Source of the DNA: Streptomyces sp. ISL-11
Lineage (GTDB): Bacteria; Actinomycetota; Actinomycetes; Streptomycetales; Streptomycetaceae
Reading direction: 5' to 3'
Length of the DNA stretch: 64,000 nt
Assembly: GCF_018614525.1 (NCBI RefSeq)
Contig: NZ_JAGGOL010000077.1
Span: 30,890-94,889, forward strand
Position numbers and translations under genes: made by a program. The notes beneath the pieces were generated by a model that made no database searches, was not told the origin of the DNA, and saw only the letters and a program-made list of their open reading frames with translations. Below are positions 49,628-58,942 of the stretch, piece after piece (the first letter of the stretch is position 1; each line of letters begins with the position of its first letter).

Positions 49628-50017
49628 CTATACGCTCGGACGTTTTCCGTAGTACGGGCTGACGGTCCTGGCCAGCTTCCTCTGGATCACCCGCAGCAAG
49701 GTGATCGTCGCCTCGTCATCACGCCCGGTGGTCGTCGGCCATTCGACGCCCGACCCGGCGAGGTCGCTCACGAAGACAATCTCTGTGGCCAGGAGTGTCC
49801 GGGCCCAGTCCGCCGGTGTGAGCGGGGCGTCCTCGCCGAGTGCATTCCGCAGCCTGAGGGCCTGGTCGAGCAGATCCTGCGAGTCGATGAATCCCATGCC
49901 GGCGGCGAGCTGATCGCTGCAGTGTGCTGGCCCGCCCCATTCCAGTAGCGCGCGACGCAGCAGATCAACCTCATGCTTCTCCAGCAGTTCGCTCGCCTTC
50001 GGAATCTCTTGCGACAT
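49628..50017 (-). CDS. Hypothetical protein, 129 residues
   Basis: I do not recognise it. It is mostly helical and acidic (SQEIPKASELLEKHEVDLLR, ALRLRNALGEDAPLTPADWA), with no signal peptide or membrane segment. AAAGGA lies before the ATG at 50017. It lies between an integrase remnant and an IS5-type transposase, consistent with a mobile-element cargo gene. Confidence 0.65.
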   Translation of the reverse strand: MSQEIPKASELLEKHEVDLLRRALLEWGGPAHCSDQLAAGMGFIDSQDLLDQALRLRNALGEDAPLTPADWARTLLATEIVFVSDLAGSGVEWPTTTGRDDEATITLLRVIQRKLARTVSPYYGKRPSV

Positions 50018-50127
50018 CGGGGCAGTCCTTTCGTGTGCTCCTGTGACATGCTCGGTCCCGCAATGATCCCTCGCGGACGGCGCCCGCGTCGCACATGGTC
50101 AGCGGACTGTTCAAGGCCGGCTCACGA

Positions 50128-50983
50128 TCACGCTATCTGTTTCCTCAGGCGTCGCCAGCAGATAAGGCTGCAGGCCAGCGAGAGGAACGCGTCATGTAAT
50201 TCGAGGCGTCGTTCCCAGCGGACGGTAAGCCGTTTGAACTGGTGAAGCAGCGCGAAGGTCTGCTCCACGACGTAGCGGAGCTTTCCCAGACCCTTGATGT
50301 TCGGGGCACCCTTGCGGGATATCACAGGCGGGATCCGACGGCTGCGCAGTGAGCGTCGCACGGCTTTGGAGTCGTACGCCTTGTCACCCAGCAGACAGTC
50401 GGGGCGTCGCCGCGGATGTCCTGGGCGTCCGGCCACGGACGGGATGCCGTCGACCAGCGCGAGGGTCTGGGTGATGTCGTTGACGTTCGCGGCGGTGGTG
50501 ATCACCTTCAGCGGCGTGCCGTGTCCGTCACAGATCAGGTGGTGCTTGCTGCCCGTCTTCCGCCGGTCGACCGGTGACGGACCGGTCGCCGCTCCCCCTT
50601 TTTCGCGCGGACGTGGGAACCGTCCACGCAGGCGCGGGACCAGTCAAGCGCACCGTCCGCGTTCATCTCGGCGAGCAGGGCGCGGTGCAGCTGATCGAAT
50701 ACGCCCGCCTGCTGCCAGCGGTTCAGGCGGCGCCAGCAGGTCTGTCCGGAGCCGAACCCCAGCCCAGCGGCAGAAGTTGCCAGGCGATGTCGTTCACCAG
50801 GACGTACAGAATGCCTTGTAGACACAGCCGGTCGTCCATCGGCTTCGGTCCCGGGGATCGCCCGGGCCATGCCGGCAGCAACGGCTTGATCCGCATCCAA
50901 AGGTCGTCGTCCACGATCCACGGCCGAGTGCTCACACGACCATCAACGGCCAGAACATCACATCCGACACGCTCGACCAGCAC
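50128..50983 (-). pseudogene. IS5-family (IS427-like) transposase with frame breaks
   Basis: Three pieces on the minus strand make one transposase: WIVDDDLWMRIKPLLPAWP (frame 1, to about 50755), FGSGQTCWRRLNRWQQAGVF to SHVRAKKGE (frame 2) and LICDGHGTPLKVITTAANV to ELHDAFLSLACSLICWRRL (frame 3). The first join needs a one-base loss near 50760, a true mutation. The second join is a minus-one shift at an AAAAAGGGGG run near 50583, which is the type of site used for programmed frameshifting in this group. Terminal inverted repeats were not resolved. The element is probably inactive. Confidence 0.8.
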
Positions 50984-51073
50984 ACCTCAACAAGATCGCG
51001 TTACGAGCTCTTACAAAACGGCGCGTCTACAAGAAGACAAGTACCTGAGTGCTGAGGGCGGCGACATGCTCCG

Positions 51074-51610
51074 TCAATCGGCCCACTCCCATGCCAGCTC
51101 ACCCTCAACGACCGTCGGTACGTACTCACGCACCGCCCTGCCGGACTGCAATGCCTGCGCCACTTCATGGAGCATGACTGCGAAACTCGACCAGATGCCG
51201 TCAGCGTGATCTTCATGACGGAACTCACCGATCCGTCCATGGTCTTCGCCCTCTCGCATGTCGACGAACAGGCAGTCACTTGCGATATGGGTGGCGAAGG
51301 GCACCCATTCCGGATGCCACCAGTAGCCGACCATGCTCTCGCCGAGCTCGTCGAGCAAAGTGTTCAGCATGACGTACTGCTCAACGATTTCGTCGCACCC
51401 AAGAAGGCGGTAGCTTCCGGGAAGGAATCGACCGTTGGGCTCTGATGCGCCGTCACACTCCTGAAGGGTCGCCGCCAGATCCGCGCTGAGTTCGCAGCGC
51501 AGCGTCCCCCGCAAGCGCTGCATGTCGGCCTCCTGAGCTGGAGGACGCAGGGCTTGCATCGCTCGCGGTGCGCGGGCCGCCAGGTGGTCTTTGAATGACG
51601 CAAAGTCCAT
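51074..51610 (-). CDS. SMI1/KNR4 (SUKH) family protein
   Basis: A 178-residue SUKH-fold protein: LPGSYRLLGCDEIVEQYVML, GYWWHPEWVPFATHIASDCL, DMREGEDHGRIGEFRHED. In bacteria the fold often serves as immunity protein against polymorphic or contact-dependent toxins. No toxin gene lies beside it; the 5' neighbour is the IS5-type remnant, so a partner may have been lost. GAGGAG precedes the ATG at 51610. Confidence 0.85.
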   Translation of the reverse strand: MDFASFKDHLAARAPRAMQALRPPAQEADMQRLRGTLRCELSADLAATLQECDGASEPNGRFLPGSYRLLGCDEIVEQYVMLNTLLDELGESMVGYWWHPEWVPFATHIASDCLFVDMREGEDHGRIGEFRHEDHADGIWSSFAVMLHEVAQALQSGRAVREYVPTVVEGELAWEWAD

Positions 51611-51833
51611 GCGTTCTCCTCACGTGCGCGGCACTCCGGCCGAGTCCGTGGGACTGCCGCGCCTCTGCGGTGGATCGTGTCGCAGCCTAGGGGTTGGTCG
51701 GACGACAGTTGGGGCGGCCTTCCAGGCGGCAGCGGAGCAGGGGGAGGCGTAGCCGAAGCCCACGGCGGCGAGCAGCGGGTGCATGAGTACGGATGCTCAT
51801 GCATCCGCTGTCACGCGATAGGAGCATGAGGCG

Positions 51834-52226
51834 ATGGGCAAGAGGATCGTGCGGTGCGTGAAGGCCGCTGTCGTCGGAGCGTTAGCCGGCCACGCCATGT
51901 ACTGGACGGTGACGGCCGTACGGGACTGGGCGAACACCGACTCGACCACTGACAACTACGGTCAAGCCATCGGCGAGGCGGTCTTCCAGATCGTCATGAC
52001 AGGTCTCGTGGGGATGGCACCCATGCCGGTGCTGTTGTGGGCGGGGATGCGGCTGATGCAGGAACGGGGCAACATTTTGCTGATGTTGTTCGGTGCCGTG
52101 ACCTGGGGATTCATTGGAGGCCGCGCGGCGCAGCTCAAGATGAGCTGCGCCGAAACCGAAGGGTGGATGATCTTCTTTGCCATCGCTTGTGGCCTGCTCG
52201 GCCTGACTCGATTGCCGGAACGCTGA
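51834..52226 (+). CDS. Small hypothetical membrane protein
   Basis: A 130-residue protein with three or four hydrophobic stretches (AAVVGALAGHAMYWTV, IVMTGLVGMAPMPVLLWAG, ILLMLFGAVTWGFIGG, MIFFAIACGLLGL). No known family is recognised. It contains a TTA codon near residue 16 (GALAG), and GGAG lies before the ATG. It stands alone between the SMI1 gene and a minus-strand remnant. Confidence 0.65.
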   Translation: MGKRIVRCVKAAVVGALAGHAMYWTVTAVRDWANTDSTTDNYGQAIGEAVFQIVMTGLVGMAPMPVLLWAGMRLMQERGNILLMLFGAVTWGFIGGRAAQLKMSCAETEGWMIFFAIACGLLGLTRLPER

Positions 52227-52322
52227 CACGGCGTCGGCTGCTACCGCGTTTTCCGGCCCGGCCGCGTGCGTGCGCGATGCTTACCGCCGCCCCGAAACCG
52301 CCTACGGCGAGGACGCTGTTCC

Positions 52323-52745
52323 TCACCTGCTCGGACAGGTCCAACGCCTTGGGCATGGAGGACCTGGCGGGCGTGCAGGATCACGTGTCGTCGCTGGAAC
52401 CGGCGCTGATATGGGTGTAATGGACGTTCGTGCTGTCTGCGGGACGGCGGTCACCAGCACCCCGCCGTCGTGGCCGCCCAGCGGGGCGTCGCTGGAGGCG
52501 CTGACGGCCACCCGCAGCGTTGACGTCGAGCCGTTTGCTGTGAGTGTGGGGTCGACGTTCTCGAAGGTGAGGGTCTGCCGGTCGGGCGACAGCGTTCCGA
52601 CGTACGTCTGCGTGCCGGAGGCGCTGGATACGGTCAGCTGGTAGCCGGGGCCGCCTTCGGCGACGAAGGACAGGCCCCGGTCGGGCGGGAGGGTGGCGCT
52701 GTAGCGCAAGTGCACGAGCCTGGCCCGCAGGCGGTCGACAATCAC
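52323..52745 (-). pseudogene. Remnant of a larger unknown protein
   Basis: A coding-like minus-strand frame reads VIVDRLRARLVHLRYSATL, GLSFVAEGGPGYQLTVSS, TQTYVGTLSPDRQTLTF and STLRVAVSASSDAPLGG. It then loses coding quality in its last 40 codons. Sense continues upstream without a clear start; the 5' end abuts a large hairpin. No ribosome site is seen at the GTG at 52745. I treat it as a truncated piece of unknown function. Confidence 0.35.
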
Positions 52746-52808
52746 CTGCTTGGCACCGGCCCCGATCGCCCGGCGACGGGGGCGGGATGCGCTTGTTGCC
52801 GGTGGGCA

Positions 52809-52862
52809 CGCGGCAGGGCATGCCGCCCGGCAGGCGTTTCCTGGGCGGCATGCCCTGCCGCG
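52809..52862 (-). terminator. 20-bp perfect hairpin terminator after the depolymerase gene
   Basis: Bases 52809-52828 and 52843-52862 are perfect reverse complements with a 14-base loop. It lies 41 bases downstream of the depolymerase stop on the minus strand, so it is a strong terminator candidate and may act bidirectionally. Confidence 0.8.
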
Positions 52863-52902
52863 AGCTTCCGTCCTCGCGGGTCAGATGGGCGAGCAGTCGG
52901 CC

Positions 52903-54150
52903 TTATCGGCCCATTCCCGCCTCGCACCGGTGGAGGGGGAAGGGGGTGTTGTAGCCGTGGGCGGCGCCCAGCTTGTTGTACTCGGCCACGGTGATGCGCT
53001 GGGCCACGTAGTGGTCGGTCGCGGTGCCGATGACGGTATCGGAATAGGGCGGGATCGTGCTGGTCGGCGTCGGCGTGCTCGTGCCGGTCGGGGTCGGCGT
53101 GGGCGAGGCGCTGCCGCCGATGCCCCAGAAGCGGACAAGGTGGTACGCAGAGCAGATGTTCACGTCCAGGATGTAGGCGGCTGCGGTGCCGCACTGGGCC
53201 GGCCCTGTGCCGGGGTCGACGGGCTGGCCGTGCCCCATGCCGGTGATCTGGTAGGTCTCCACGGTGCCGCCGTAGACCCGGTGGGGATAGCCTCCGACCG
53301 TGTCCGTGGTGTCGGGTGCCTGATCGGTGCCGTTGGCGTTGGTGAACTGCTCCATGAGCTCGGTGCCGTTCATGGGTTTCACGGTCGAGTCCGTGGTGCC
53401 GTACCAGATGGAGACCTTCGGGCGCGGCCCGGAGTACGACGAGAAAGCCGCCCTGACCTTGTCTCCCCACTCCTTGGGGCTCTTGCTGACACCGGGACTC
53501 ATGCAGGTGAAGGCGGAGGATACCGAGTTGGCGCAGCCGTAGGGCAGACCTGCGATGATTCCCCCGCCCGAGAAGACGTCGGGGTAGGCCGCCAGCATGG
53601 CGGAGGTCATCCCTCCCCCCGCCGAGAGGCCGCTGACGTAGGCGCTCGTCGAACCGTTGTCCCGTTTGGCGCGGTCGACCATCTGCTTGATCGACAGCGC
53701 TTCTCCGGAGTCACGCCGGGTGTCACCGGCTTCGAACCAGTTGAAGCACGAGTTCATGTTGTTCGCGGTCTGCTGCTGCGGGAAGACCACGGAGAACTCG
53801 TACGTGTCGGCCAGCCGCAGCCAGCCGGTGTTGGCCGCATAGGTGGCGGCGTTCTGGGTGCAGCCGTGCATGGCCACGACGACGGGGCGTCCGTCGGCCA
53901 GTCCCGGGGGCGCGTAACGGAACATGCGCAGGTTGCCCGGGTTGGAGCCGAAGCCCGTCACTTCTAGCGGTGTCGCCGCCGCGCGGGCCGGACTGGACAT
54001 GGTGACGACGGACAGCGCGGCGAGCAGCAGAACGGCCATTCCTGCGGCGAGTGCCGCGGCTGGTCGGCGTCGGGCCTTGGGCCACGACGGGCCGGCGGCT
54101 CGGCGCGCGGGCCCGGGCTCTGCGGTGGATTTCATGGGATGTGATGACAT
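52903..54150 (-). CDS. Extracellular PHB depolymerase-family esterase
   Basis: A 415-residue secreted esterase. Residues 1-58 form an Arg-rich Tat/Sec-like signal (LLLAALSVVTMSSPARAAA). The catalytic domain spans about residues 60-355: oxyanion-region MHGCTQNAATYA, Ser176 in GLSAGGGMTS, Asp in WYGTTDSTV and His in MGHGQPVDP. A short Thr/Pro linker (PTPTPTGTSTPTPTSTIPP) leads to a 45-residue tail, smaller than the usual substrate-binding or fibronectin domains. It should cleave poly(3-hydroxybutyrate) or a related polyester outside the cell. The start at 54150 has GGGAG upstream. It is one part of the PHB module. Confidence 0.9.
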   Translation of the reverse strand: MSSHPMKSTAEPGPARRAAGPSWPKARRRPAAALAAGMAVLLLAALSVVTMSSPARAAATPLEVTGFGSNPGNLRMFRYAPPGLADGRPVVVAMHGCTQNAATYAANTGWLRLADTYEFSVVFPQQQTANNMNSCFNWFEAGDTRRDSGEALSIKQMVDRAKRDNGSTSAYVSGLSAGGGMTSAMLAAYPDVFSGGGIIAGLPYGCANSVSSAFTCMSPGVSKSPKEWGDKVRAAFSSYSGPRPKVSIWYGTTDSTVKPMNGTELMEQFTNANGTDQAPDTTDTVGGYPHRVYGGTVETYQITGMGHGQPVDPGTGPAQCGTAAAYILDVNICSAYHLVRFWGIGGSASPTPTPTGTSTPTPTSTIPPYSDTVIGTATDHYVAQRITVAEYNKLGAAHGYNTPFPLHRCEAGMGR

Positions 54151-54338
54151 GGCGGCTCCCTCGGGTGACATGTGGGGGTCCCGGAACGCTTCCGGCGCGC
54201 GGGGGTCGGAAGCGGCCCGGTGTCCGGAACCGTAGGTGTCGACGAAGTGTCGGCGACATGGCACGGATCGCCACAGTCGGGACAACTCCCGGTGGCCGCC
54301 GATGGGGTTGTGTCACCGGCCTGGCAGGTGCTATCGAC

Positions 54339-54998
54339 TCAGGCGAGCGACCGCGAAGCGAGCCGGTCGGGCACGGTCAGCCGGGCTGCCGTGGCCGCCC
54401 TGACTTCCTGGACCGTCACGCCGGGCGCGAGCTCCGCGAGCCGGAATCCCTCAGGTGTGACGTCGAGGACGGCGAGGTCGGTGATCACGCGCTGGACCAC
54501 CTCGCGCCCGGTGAGCGGCAGGGTGCATTCCCGCACGAGCTTGGGGCTGCCGTCCTTGGCCGTGTGTTCCATGAGGACGATGACCCGTCTGGCTCCGTGC
54601 ACCAGGTCCATGGCGCCGCCCATGCCTTTGACCATCTTGCCCGGGATCATCCAGTTGGCGAGGTCGCCTGTGGCCGATACCTGCATGGCGCCGAGGACGG
54701 CGGTATCGATGTGGCCGCCGCGGATCATGCCGAAGGACAGTGCGGAGTCGAAGAACGAGGCGCCCGGCAGCGTGGTCACGGTTTCCTTGCCCGCGTTGAT
54801 CAGGTCGCTGTCGATCTCGGCCTCGGTCGGGTAGGGCCCTACTCCGAGAATGCCGTTCTCCGATTGGAGCACCACCTCGACTCCGGCCGGCAGGTGGTTG
54901 GGGATCAGAGTGGGCAGGCCGATGCCGAGATTGACGTACGTGCCGTTCGCCAGCTCCTGGGCCGCCCGGGCAGCCATCTGCTCGCGGGTGAGGGCCAT
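54339..54998 (-). CDS. scoB: 3-oxoacid CoA-transferase, subunit B
   Basis: A 219-residue subunit with catalytic Glu47 in QSENGILGVG and typical GIGLPTLIPNHL, SFGMIRGGHIDTAVLGAMQV and GMGGAMDLV. With subunit A it moves CoA from succinyl-CoA to a 3-oxoacid such as acetoacetate. The ATG at 54998 begins one base after the subunit A stop. It lies downstream of subunit A and upstream of the depolymerase gene. AtoA-like or PcaJ-like alternatives share the fold; PHB context favours acetoacetate. Confidence 0.94.
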   Translation of the reverse strand: MALTREQMAARAAQELANGTYVNLGIGLPTLIPNHLPAGVEVVLQSENGILGVGPYPTEAEIDSDLINAGKETVTTLPGASFFDSALSFGMIRGGHIDTAVLGAMQVSATGDLANWMIPGKMVKGMGGAMDLVHGARRVIVLMEHTAKDGSPKLVRECTLPLTGREVVQRVITDLAVLDVTPEGFRLAELAPGVTVQEVRAATAARLTVPDRLASRSLA

Positions 54999-54999
54999 A

Positions 55000-55782
55000 T
55001 CAGGCGCCGCCTTCCTGCTCGGGTCGGACCGTGCGGCGTTCGATCCGCCGCTCTGCCGCGGGGTCGCCGGGGTGCACACGGATCACGCGCTGGACGAACA
55101 CGCCGGGCAGGTGGACCTCGTCGGGGTCGAGCTCTCCGGGTTCGGCCAGGTGCTCGACCTCCGCGATGGTGATGCGGCCGGCCATCGCCGCCAGCGGATT
55201 GAAATTACGGGCCGAGGAACGGAAGACCAGGTTGCCGTGACGGTCGCCGATGGTTGCGCGCACCAGCGCGAAGTCGGTGGTGATGCCCTCCTCCAGCAGG
55301 TACTCGCGCCCGCCGAAGACACGGGTCTCCTTGGGCGGTGAGGCGACCGCGACGCTCCCGCCCGCCCCGTACCGCCAGGGCAGGCCGCCCTCGCTGATCT
55401 GCGTCCCGGCCCCCGCCGTGGTGTAGAAGGCGGGAATTCCGGCCCCTCCTGCGCGCAGCCGCTCGGCGAGAGTGCCCTGCGGCACCAGCTCCACCTCCAG
55501 CTCACCGCTGAGGTACTGCCGGGCGAACTCCTTGTTCTCTCCCACATACGAGCTGGTCGTCCTGGCGATCCGGCCTGCTCGCAGGAGCAGTCCCAATCCC
55601 CAGTCGTCCACACCGCAGTTGTTGGAGACGACCGCCAGCCTCGAGGTCTTCCGGCGCAGCAGGGCCTTGATCAGTGCGCTCGGTATGCCGCACAGTCCGA
55701 ATCCGCCGACGGCTAGTGACGCCCCGTCGGGGATGTCCGCCACCGCCTCGGCCGCGTCCACGACCGTCTTGTCCAGACCCAT
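55000..55782 (-). CDS. scoA: 3-oxoacid CoA-transferase, subunit A
   Basis: A 260-residue subunit with the CoA-binding GGFGLCGIPSALIKAL and SNNCGVDDWGLGLLL, YVGENKEFARQYL, and VFGGREYLLEEGI. It pairs with the adjoining subunit B gene and is translationally coupled with a one-base gap. The start at 55782 is supported by GAGAGGGACC before it; an ATG eight codons upstream is less good. The transferase activates acetoacetate to acetoacetyl-CoA, the last step in using 3-hydroxybutyrate. Confidence 0.94.
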   Translation of the reverse strand: MGLDKTVVDAAEAVADIPDGASLAVGGFGLCGIPSALIKALLRRKTSRLAVVSNNCGVDDWGLGLLLRAGRIARTTSSYVGENKEFARQYLSGELEVELVPQGTLAERLRAGGAGIPAFYTTAGAGTQISEGGLPWRYGAGGSVAVASPPKETRVFGGREYLLEEGITTDFALVRATIGDRHGNLVFRSSARNFNPLAAMAGRITIAEVEHLAEPGELDPDEVHLPGVFVQRVIRVHPGDPAAERRIERRTVRPEQEGGA

Positions 55783-56458
55783 TCGGTCCCTCTCCATCGG
55801 GGACACCGACCGCCTTCCTCACCAACGGCTTGGCTCGACCCGCCTTGAACCGCTGCTCCGGTCGGTGTCCGCTCGGCCAATTGGCGTCGACCCTAGGAAG
55901 AGGTCGCCTCGCTTTGCCATGGAAGCGACCCACACATCGGCAGGCACGTGCAGAGGTGCTGCCGCCGCTCACACCTCGTGGGACCTGGTGAGGCGGCTGG
56001 CTGCTCGACGCCGATTCAGCCGTAGTGATGCCACACGGTTGGGTGCTCGACATGTGTGTCGTCCACGTACGTTGCCGGGTGTCCTCTCCACCCGCGGGCC
56101 CTCCTGCCCACCCACCCGATCGCTGAACCGCGCAGAGTCTCCGGACGCCGCCTCCCGCCGACCCGGCGCTGTACCGGCCGCCGGCCAGAGCGACCGCCGG
56201 AACGAGTCGGCCTCGCCCGGCGGGGACTCGACGAGGAGGCCGACGCCACTTGGGGGCGATCCTGCCGCTGGTGGGTCCCGCGACCTGGCCGAAGCACAGG
56301 CTGTCGAGACCGGGGGAGGGGCAGCATCGGCCCGTCGCTCCGCATGGGGGTGGAACCCGTTCCGAGCGCCGCGACCGTGGTGGGCGCACCCATGTCGAAA
56401 GCCTGTCGTGGCCGCCTAACCTCCGGCCCGTCACTGCCTTCGGAACCAGAGGTACTGC
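55783..56458. other. Divergent intergenic region, about 676 bases
   Basis: It separates the CoA-transferase operon from the oligomer hydrolase gene. Frames here have weak codon bias and no motif. It should carry the divergent promoters of the PHB module. No strong inverted repeat was found by eye. Confidence 0.55.
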
Positions 56459-57889
56459 ATGCTCTCGCACCTCACTCCCAGGCCGCGCCCTTGCCAGCGC
56501 GCCGCTTCGGTCCTCCTGTCCCTGGCCTCTCTGAACCTCGCCGTGCCGACGGCCGCGGCCACACCGCCCGCTGCGGGCGCGGCACCGGGCGGCCACTGCG
56601 CCGGCCCGCGGCACATCATCGTCCCCGGTGCCGCACACCAGCGGGCGGGTTGCCTGGCGGAGCTCACAACGGCGGGAACGGTGGAATCCGGCCACACCGA
56701 TCCCGCCGACTGGGCAGGACTGACCCCGAAATCCCTGGCCGCCCCCGTCGGCGTGCCCGGTATCCAGATCGACGGCTACTTCCCCGACACCTCTGCCACC
56801 AACACCAACCACGGCTGGAACCACGACGCCCAGTTCGTCATCCGCCTACCCGACCGCTGGAACGGCGGCCTGGTCGTGGCGGGCACCCCCGGCAACCGTG
56901 AGCAGTACGCCAACGACCCTGCCATCTCCGACTGGGTCCTCTCCCGCGGCTACGCCTATGCCGCCACCGACAAGGGAAACACCGGGCTCACCTTCCACCG
57001 CGACGGTGACCGGCCGGGTGACGCCATCGCCGAGTGGAACTCGCGCCTCACCCAACTCACCCGCGCGGCCCGCGCCGTGGTCGCTCAGCGCTACCACCGC
57101 CCGCCCACCAGGACGCTGGCGACCGGCATGTCCAACGGCGGCTACCTGGTGCGCTGGCAGTTGGAGAACCATCCCGAGCTGTACGACGGCGGCATCGACT
57201 GGGAAGGCACCCTGTGGCGTGCCGACGGGCCGAACCCGCTCACGTTCCTTCCTCCCACGCTGCGCCATTACCCGGTGTACGCGGCCGGAGGGCCCGCCGC
57301 CGAGGGGGCAGGCCAGGCGATGCACGCCGCCGGCTACCCGGCCGGGTCGGAGTTCCTGTGGCCGTACCACCACGAGGTGTACTGGGATCTCACCCAGCGC
57401 ATCTACCGCGAGGAGCTGGACCCCGGTTTCGACGGATCGGCCGAGGCCGGCACTCCGTACTGCCCGACGGGAAGCCCGGCCTGCGACGCGGACTACGACT
57501 ACGCCCTCCGCCCCGCGGAAGTCCGCCGGGCCGTGGAGCGGATCGCGCTGACCGGACGCATAGGCAAGCCCTTGATCACCATCCACGGCACCCTGGACGT
57601 ACTGCTTCCCATCGGCCAGGACTCCGACGTGTACGCCCGGATGGTTCACCGGGCGGGCCGCGGCGGGCTTCACCGCTACTACCGCGTCGAGGCCGGTACT
57701 CACACCGACTCCCTGGTGGATGCCTTCCCCGATCGGCTGAGGCCGCTCGTTCCCTGCCACCGCTCGGCCTTCACCGCCCTGGAGGGGTGGCTGGCCCACT
57801 CCCACATGCCGCCGGCCAGTCGCACCGTGCCCCGTCCGCCCACAGCCGACGCCGCCGCGCTCCTGACGACCTGTCCGCTCGGCCGCTGA
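56459..57889 (+). CDS. Secreted 3HB-oligomer hydrolase/tannase-like esterase
   Basis: A 476-residue exported alpha/beta hydrolase. A signal peptide occupies residues 1-35 (LLSLASLNLAVPTAAA). The nucleophile is Ser225 in TGMSNGGYLVRWQ; WNGGLVVAGTPGN, GYAYAATDKGN and ITIHGTLDVLLP (acid region) and GTHTDSLVD (His) support a tannase/feruloyl-esterase or 3-hydroxybutyrate-oligomer hydrolase. Being beside the depolymerase and hydroxybutyrate dehydrogenase genes favours the second. AGAGG precedes the ATG at 56459. It would cleave soluble oligomers outside the membrane to monomers. A tannase substrate cannot be excluded by sequence. Confidence 0.8.
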   Translation: MLSHLTPRPRPCQRAASVLLSLASLNLAVPTAAATPPAAGAAPGGHCAGPRHIIVPGAAHQRAGCLAELTTAGTVESGHTDPADWAGLTPKSLAAPVGVPGIQIDGYFPDTSATNTNHGWNHDAQFVIRLPDRWNGGLVVAGTPGNREQYANDPAISDWVLSRGYAYAATDKGNTGLTFHRDGDRPGDAIAEWNSRLTQLTRAARAVVAQRYHRPPTRTLATGMSNGGYLVRWQLENHPELYDGGIDWEGTLWRADGPNPLTFLPPTLRHYPVYAAGGPAAEGAGQAMHAAGYPAGSEFLWPYHHEVYWDLTQRIYREELDPGFDGSAEAGTPYCPTGSPACDADYDYALRPAEVRRAVERIALTGRIGKPLITIHGTLDVLLPIGQDSDVYARMVHRAGRGGLHRYYRVEAGTHTDSLVDAFPDRLRPLVPCHRSAFTALEGWLAHSHMPPASRTVPRPPTADAAALLTTCPLGR

Positions 57890-58047
57890 CGCGCCACGAC
57901 CCGCCGCGAGCGACGTCACGGCGGGCCGTGCTGGCTTCAGGGAAGTGTGCCGGTGCGGAAAAGCCTGCCACTCCGGGCACCCGTAGGAGAGTCCGCCAGC
58001 CTCAGGCGGGTCATTGTGGTGGTCATCCCCATAGGAGAGCCGGTGCG

Positions 58048-58881
58048 GTGACCCTACTGTTTCCGGCCATGACCAGCGAATTCACCTTCCCGCACACGCC
58101 GAGGCCGGCCGCCTCGACCCTCTCGGCCGCGCACGGCACAGACCTGTCGGGCCGCGCCGCACTGGTGACCGGCGGCGGCAGCGGCATCGGCCTGGCATGC
58201 GCCGCCGCCCTCGCGGCGGCCGGTGCCGAGGTCCACGTGGTCGACCTGGACGCCGAGAAGGCCGCAGCGGTCGCCGACGCCATCGGAGGGAGGGTGCACA
58301 TCGCCGACCTGGCTGATGCTGCCGTGATCGACACGCTGCCCCAGGACGTCGACATCCTCGTCAACAACGCCGGGCTGCAGCACGTCGCTCCGCTCCCCGA
58401 ATTCCCGCCGGAGCGCTTCTCCCTCATGCAGCAGGTGATGGTCACAGCCCCGTTCCTGCTGATCCGCCGGGTGCTGCCGCACATGTACGCCGGCGGATGG
58501 GGCCGGGTGATCAACATCTCCAGCGTCCACGGACTTCGCGCCAGCGCGTACAAGTCCGCCTACGTCACGGCCAAGCACGCCCTGGAGGGCTTGAGCAAGG
58601 TCACCGCCATCGAGGGCGCTCCGCACGGTGTGACCAGCAACTGCGTGAATCCCGGCTATGTCCGTACCTCTCTGGTCGAGAGCCAGATCCACGATCAGGC
58701 CGCGGCCCACGGCATCAGCGCCGGCGACGTCCTCTCCGACGTCCTGCTCTCACGCGCCCCGGTCAAGCGGCTCCTCGAAGCCGAAGAGGTCGCCGCCGCC
58801 GCCCTGTGGCTGTGTGGACCGCACACCAGCTACATCACCGGCGCCTCCCTGCCCCTGGACGGCGGCTGGGGAGCGAATTGA
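58048..58881 (+). CDS. bdhA: 3-hydroxybutyrate dehydrogenase
   Basis: A 277-residue SDR with TGGGSGIGLACAA, NNAGLQHVAPL, ISSVHGLRASAYKSAYVTAK and the C-terminal GYVRTSLVESQIHDQA, the last being a hallmark of 3-hydroxybutyrate dehydrogenases. It oxidises (R)-3-hydroxybutyrate to acetoacetate with NAD+. The GTG at 58048 was chosen because GGAGAG lies eight bases upstream; an ATG at 58069 is a possible alternative that removes seven residues. It follows the oligomer hydrolase by 158 bases and precedes the symporter gene. Confidence 0.88.
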   Translation: MTLLFPAMTSEFTFPHTPRPAASTLSAAHGTDLSGRAALVTGGGSGIGLACAAALAAAGAEVHVVDLDAEKAAAVADAIGGRVHIADLADAAVIDTLPQDVDILVNNAGLQHVAPLPEFPPERFSLMQQVMVTAPFLLIRRVLPHMYAGGWGRVINISSVHGLRASAYKSAYVTAKHALEGLSKVTAIEGAPHGVTSNCVNPGYVRTSLVESQIHDQAAAHGISAGDVLSDVLLSRAPVKRLLEAEEVAAAALWLCGPHTSYITGASLPLDGGWGAN

Positions 58882-58942
58882 GCCCCTGCGCCTCCCTTCC
58901 TTCAGCCCACACGGCCCTTCCCGCACATGAAACTGGTGACAC

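Noticed and set aside
56016..56393. A minus-strand frame in the divergent region before the oligomer hydrolase.
   Set aside because: No start with a ribosome site and no family; probably a chance frame in GC-rich DNA.
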